The notes beneath the pieces were generated by a model. It saw only the letters and a program-made list of their open reading frames with translations, did not search any database and was not told the DNA's origin. From Flavobacterium jumunjinense (lineage in GTDB: Bacteria > Bacteroidota > Bacteroidia > Flavobacteriales > Flavobacteriaceae): a stretch of DNA of 64,000 bases. The number at the start of each line of letters is the position of its first letter. Positions within the stretch are counted from its first letter, which is position 1. Shown here one piece after another: positions 63,868-64,000 of the stretch. The DNA lies in the NCBI RefSeq assembly GCF_021650975.2, contig NZ_CP091285.1, positions 1,550,001 to 1,614,000 of the forward strand, given 5' to 3'. The position numbers were made by a program, and so were the translations under genes.

Positions 63868-64000
63868 GGTTTTTACTCTTTTATATTTGGTTTTATTGAA
63901 ATTATCTTAATTAAATAGGTTGGAATTTGAATTTTTCTATAACTTAATTTACTAGGACTATCTAATATTGGGACATATTGTTCAATTAACCCCAAATAAT

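Overview
The window is chromosomal DNA from a low-GC member of the Bacteroidota, very probably a marine-type Flavobacteriaceae. The reasons are the 16S sequence, -7 boxes of the form TAnnTTTG with a -33 TTG about 19-20 nt upstream, almost no Shine-Dalgarno sequences, two secreted enzymes with C-terminal type IX secretion (Por) sorting domains, a TonB-dependent receptor with a carboxypeptidase-regulatory-like N-terminus, and lineage-typical families such as DUF4292, the GalE-like threonine dehydrogenase and the grasp-with-spasm peptide system. I cannot assign a genus from memory of the 16S alone.

Layout. 1-5.5 kb: 3' part of a TIM-barrel glycosidase-like protein, a sugar nucleotidyltransferase, then a TPR protein / DUF4292 lipoprotein / EnvC-type M23 cluster for the envelope. 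5.6-13 kb: a complete rRNA operon (three tandem promoters, 16S, tRNA-Ile, tRNA-Ala, 23S, 5S) flanked by a paralogous family of short intergenic transcripts, two copies before and four after, and by the 3' remnant of an FtsX-type permease. 13-19.6 kb: mfd, a lipoprotein, threonine dehydrogenase, and a secreted GH8 glucanase. 19.6-25.6 kb: an accessory region holding a small basic protein, an exact 21-bp-register repeat array, and a RiPP operon: two DUF6624-like lipoproteins, two Cys-rich double-glycine precursor peptides, an ATP-grasp ligase, a small coupled ORF, and a SPASM protein without a radical SAM motif. A frameshifted XRE regulator lies divergently beside it. 25.6-34.5 kb (mostly minus strand): NTF2-like lipoprotein, ammonium transporter, two identical tRNA-Asn genes, RseP, an M1 aminopeptidase with sorting domain, 5-formyl-THF cyclo-ligase, a PLP decarboxylase and an AstE/AspA-like hydrolase. 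34.6-50 kb (plus strand): uvrC, patatin/Omp85 protein, tyrosine and tryptophan ring-cleavage genes (hmgA, hppD, tryptophan 2,3-dioxygenase), a distant member of the small RNA family, DUF3108, M23 peptidase, pgi, TonB receptor, a membrane protein and RlpA. 50-56.8 kb: an RND tripartite efflux operon bracketed by a GbsR/MarR regulator and a TetR regulator. 56.8-60.5 kb: CYTH protein, a Gcr-type membrane protein called site-specific recombinase, and dinB. 60.5-64 kb: a second accessory region with another exact 21-bp-register array beside another Lys-tailed helical protein, a MITE-like inverted-repeat element, a multi-hairpin non-coding block, hairpin-bearing dispersed repeats and a leucine-rich-repeat lipoprotein.

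The strongest leads for something undescribed are: (1) the paralogous short RNA family, with a conserved upstream element at fixed spacing and compensatory changes in its hairpins; (2) the two 21-bp-register arrays, each next to a small Lys-tailed helical protein of unknown function; (3) the RiPP operon, whose precursors share a TCDNGC core and which has an extra translationally coupled 60-residue protein. The RiPP enzyme pair belongs to a computationally described class; the product and the accessory proteins are what is unknown here.
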